From the NCBI GenBank assembly GCA_937923355.1, contig CALAIO010000228.1:1-6060 (forward strand): DNA of 6,060 nt. Direction: 5' to 3'. Numbering within the stretch: the stretch's first letter is position 1; each line of letters starts with the position of its first letter. The notes under the pieces are model-generated. The model was not told the DNA's origin and ran no database searches. It saw only the letters and a list, made by a program, of their open reading frames with translations. Shown here in pieces: positions 5,911 through 6,060 of this stretch. The translations under genes and the position numbers were made by a program. This DNA is from an uncultured Rhizobiaceae group bacterium. GTDB taxonomy: Bacteria; Pseudomonadota; Alphaproteobacteria; Rhizobiales; Rhizobiaceae.

Positions 5911-6060
5911 ATGTCTAATAATGCAGTAAAACACTCTCCAGCATGGATCAACTTTTCAATGGGCAGTTTCGCTATCGCAGCTGCCATGATGGCAGGTGGT
6001 ATCTTCTTTCTGGAAGCAAGCTTCGCGGCGAAGGGCTTCTACGCCATGTCTGCTCTCATG
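5911..6060 (+). CDS. YiaA/YiaB-type two-helix inner membrane protein (5' part, runs off the window)
   Basis: Only the first 50 codons are present and the frame is open at the window edge. A strong ribosome binding site, AAAAGGA at 5896-5902, lies 8 nt before the ATG. A short polar N-terminus leads through HSPAWINFSMGSFAIAAAMM (8-27) into a hydrophobic helix that continues through AGGIFFLEA (28-36). After the loop SFAAKGFYAM (37-46) a second helix seems to begin. The pattern 'W..FS..SFA.A..MM..GI..L......K.....M' resembles the YiaA/YiaB two-helix domain of small inner membrane proteins of unknown function. It follows pspA by 48 bp and probably shares its TetR-controlled transcript, suggesting a membrane-stress role. 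The family call rests on recall of the pattern, from a partial protein. Confidence 0.7.
   Translation, partial: MSNNAVKHSPAWINFSMGSFAIAAAMMAGGIFFLEASFAAKGFYAMSALM

Overview
The window looks like part of a bacterial chromosome with moderate GC content. It probably comes from an alphaproteobacterium. Three things suggest this: the form of the uracil phosphoribosyltransferase PRPP loop (an 'NSA' type rather than 'GGS'), the two-subunit isoquinoline-oxidoreductase-like molybdoenzyme, and the TetR/PspA/YiaA-type cluster. The lineage call is an inference from protein character only. There are no rRNA or tRNA genes, CRISPR arrays, insertion sequences or phage genes. Coding density is high and no gene-free stretch exceeds about 110 bases.

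Layout: (1) 19-657, plus strand: uracil phosphoribosyltransferase (upp), pyrimidine salvage. Its start overlaps the stop of a possible upstream reading frame. (2) 698-1564, minus strand: a phytanoyl-CoA dioxygenase (PhyH)-family Fe(II)/2-oxoglutarate oxygenase, convergent with upp. (3) 1659-3899 and 3902-4360, minus strand: the large molybdopterin subunit and the small 2Fe-2S subunit of a xanthine-dehydrogenase-superfamily hydroxylase, closest in type to isoquinoline 1-oxidoreductase (IorB/IorA). The large subunit has a twin-arginine signal and the small one has none, which suggests co-export. (4) 4441-5061, minus strand: a TetR-family repressor. (5) 5170-5862, plus strand: a PspA/IM30-family coiled-coil protein, divergent from tetR. 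(6) 5911 to the window end, plus strand: the start of a YiaA/YiaB-type small membrane protein.

The most informative part is the 108-bp tetR-pspA intergenic region. It holds three copies of a 13-bp palindrome, TGAAC-NNN-GTTCA. One overlaps the likely -35 box of the pspA promoter and one sits at its likely transcription start. This points to an autoregulated TetR repressor controlling an envelope-stress type operon (pspA-yiaA), unlike the classical PspF/sigma-54 control in enterobacteria. The molybdoenzyme genes lie 80 bp downstream of tetR on the same strand. They have no copy of this palindrome upstream and a possible promoter of their own, so their regulation by this TetR is not established.

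Most of the window encodes recognisable families. The possible novelty is in the regulatory architecture and gene pairing, not in a new enzyme class.
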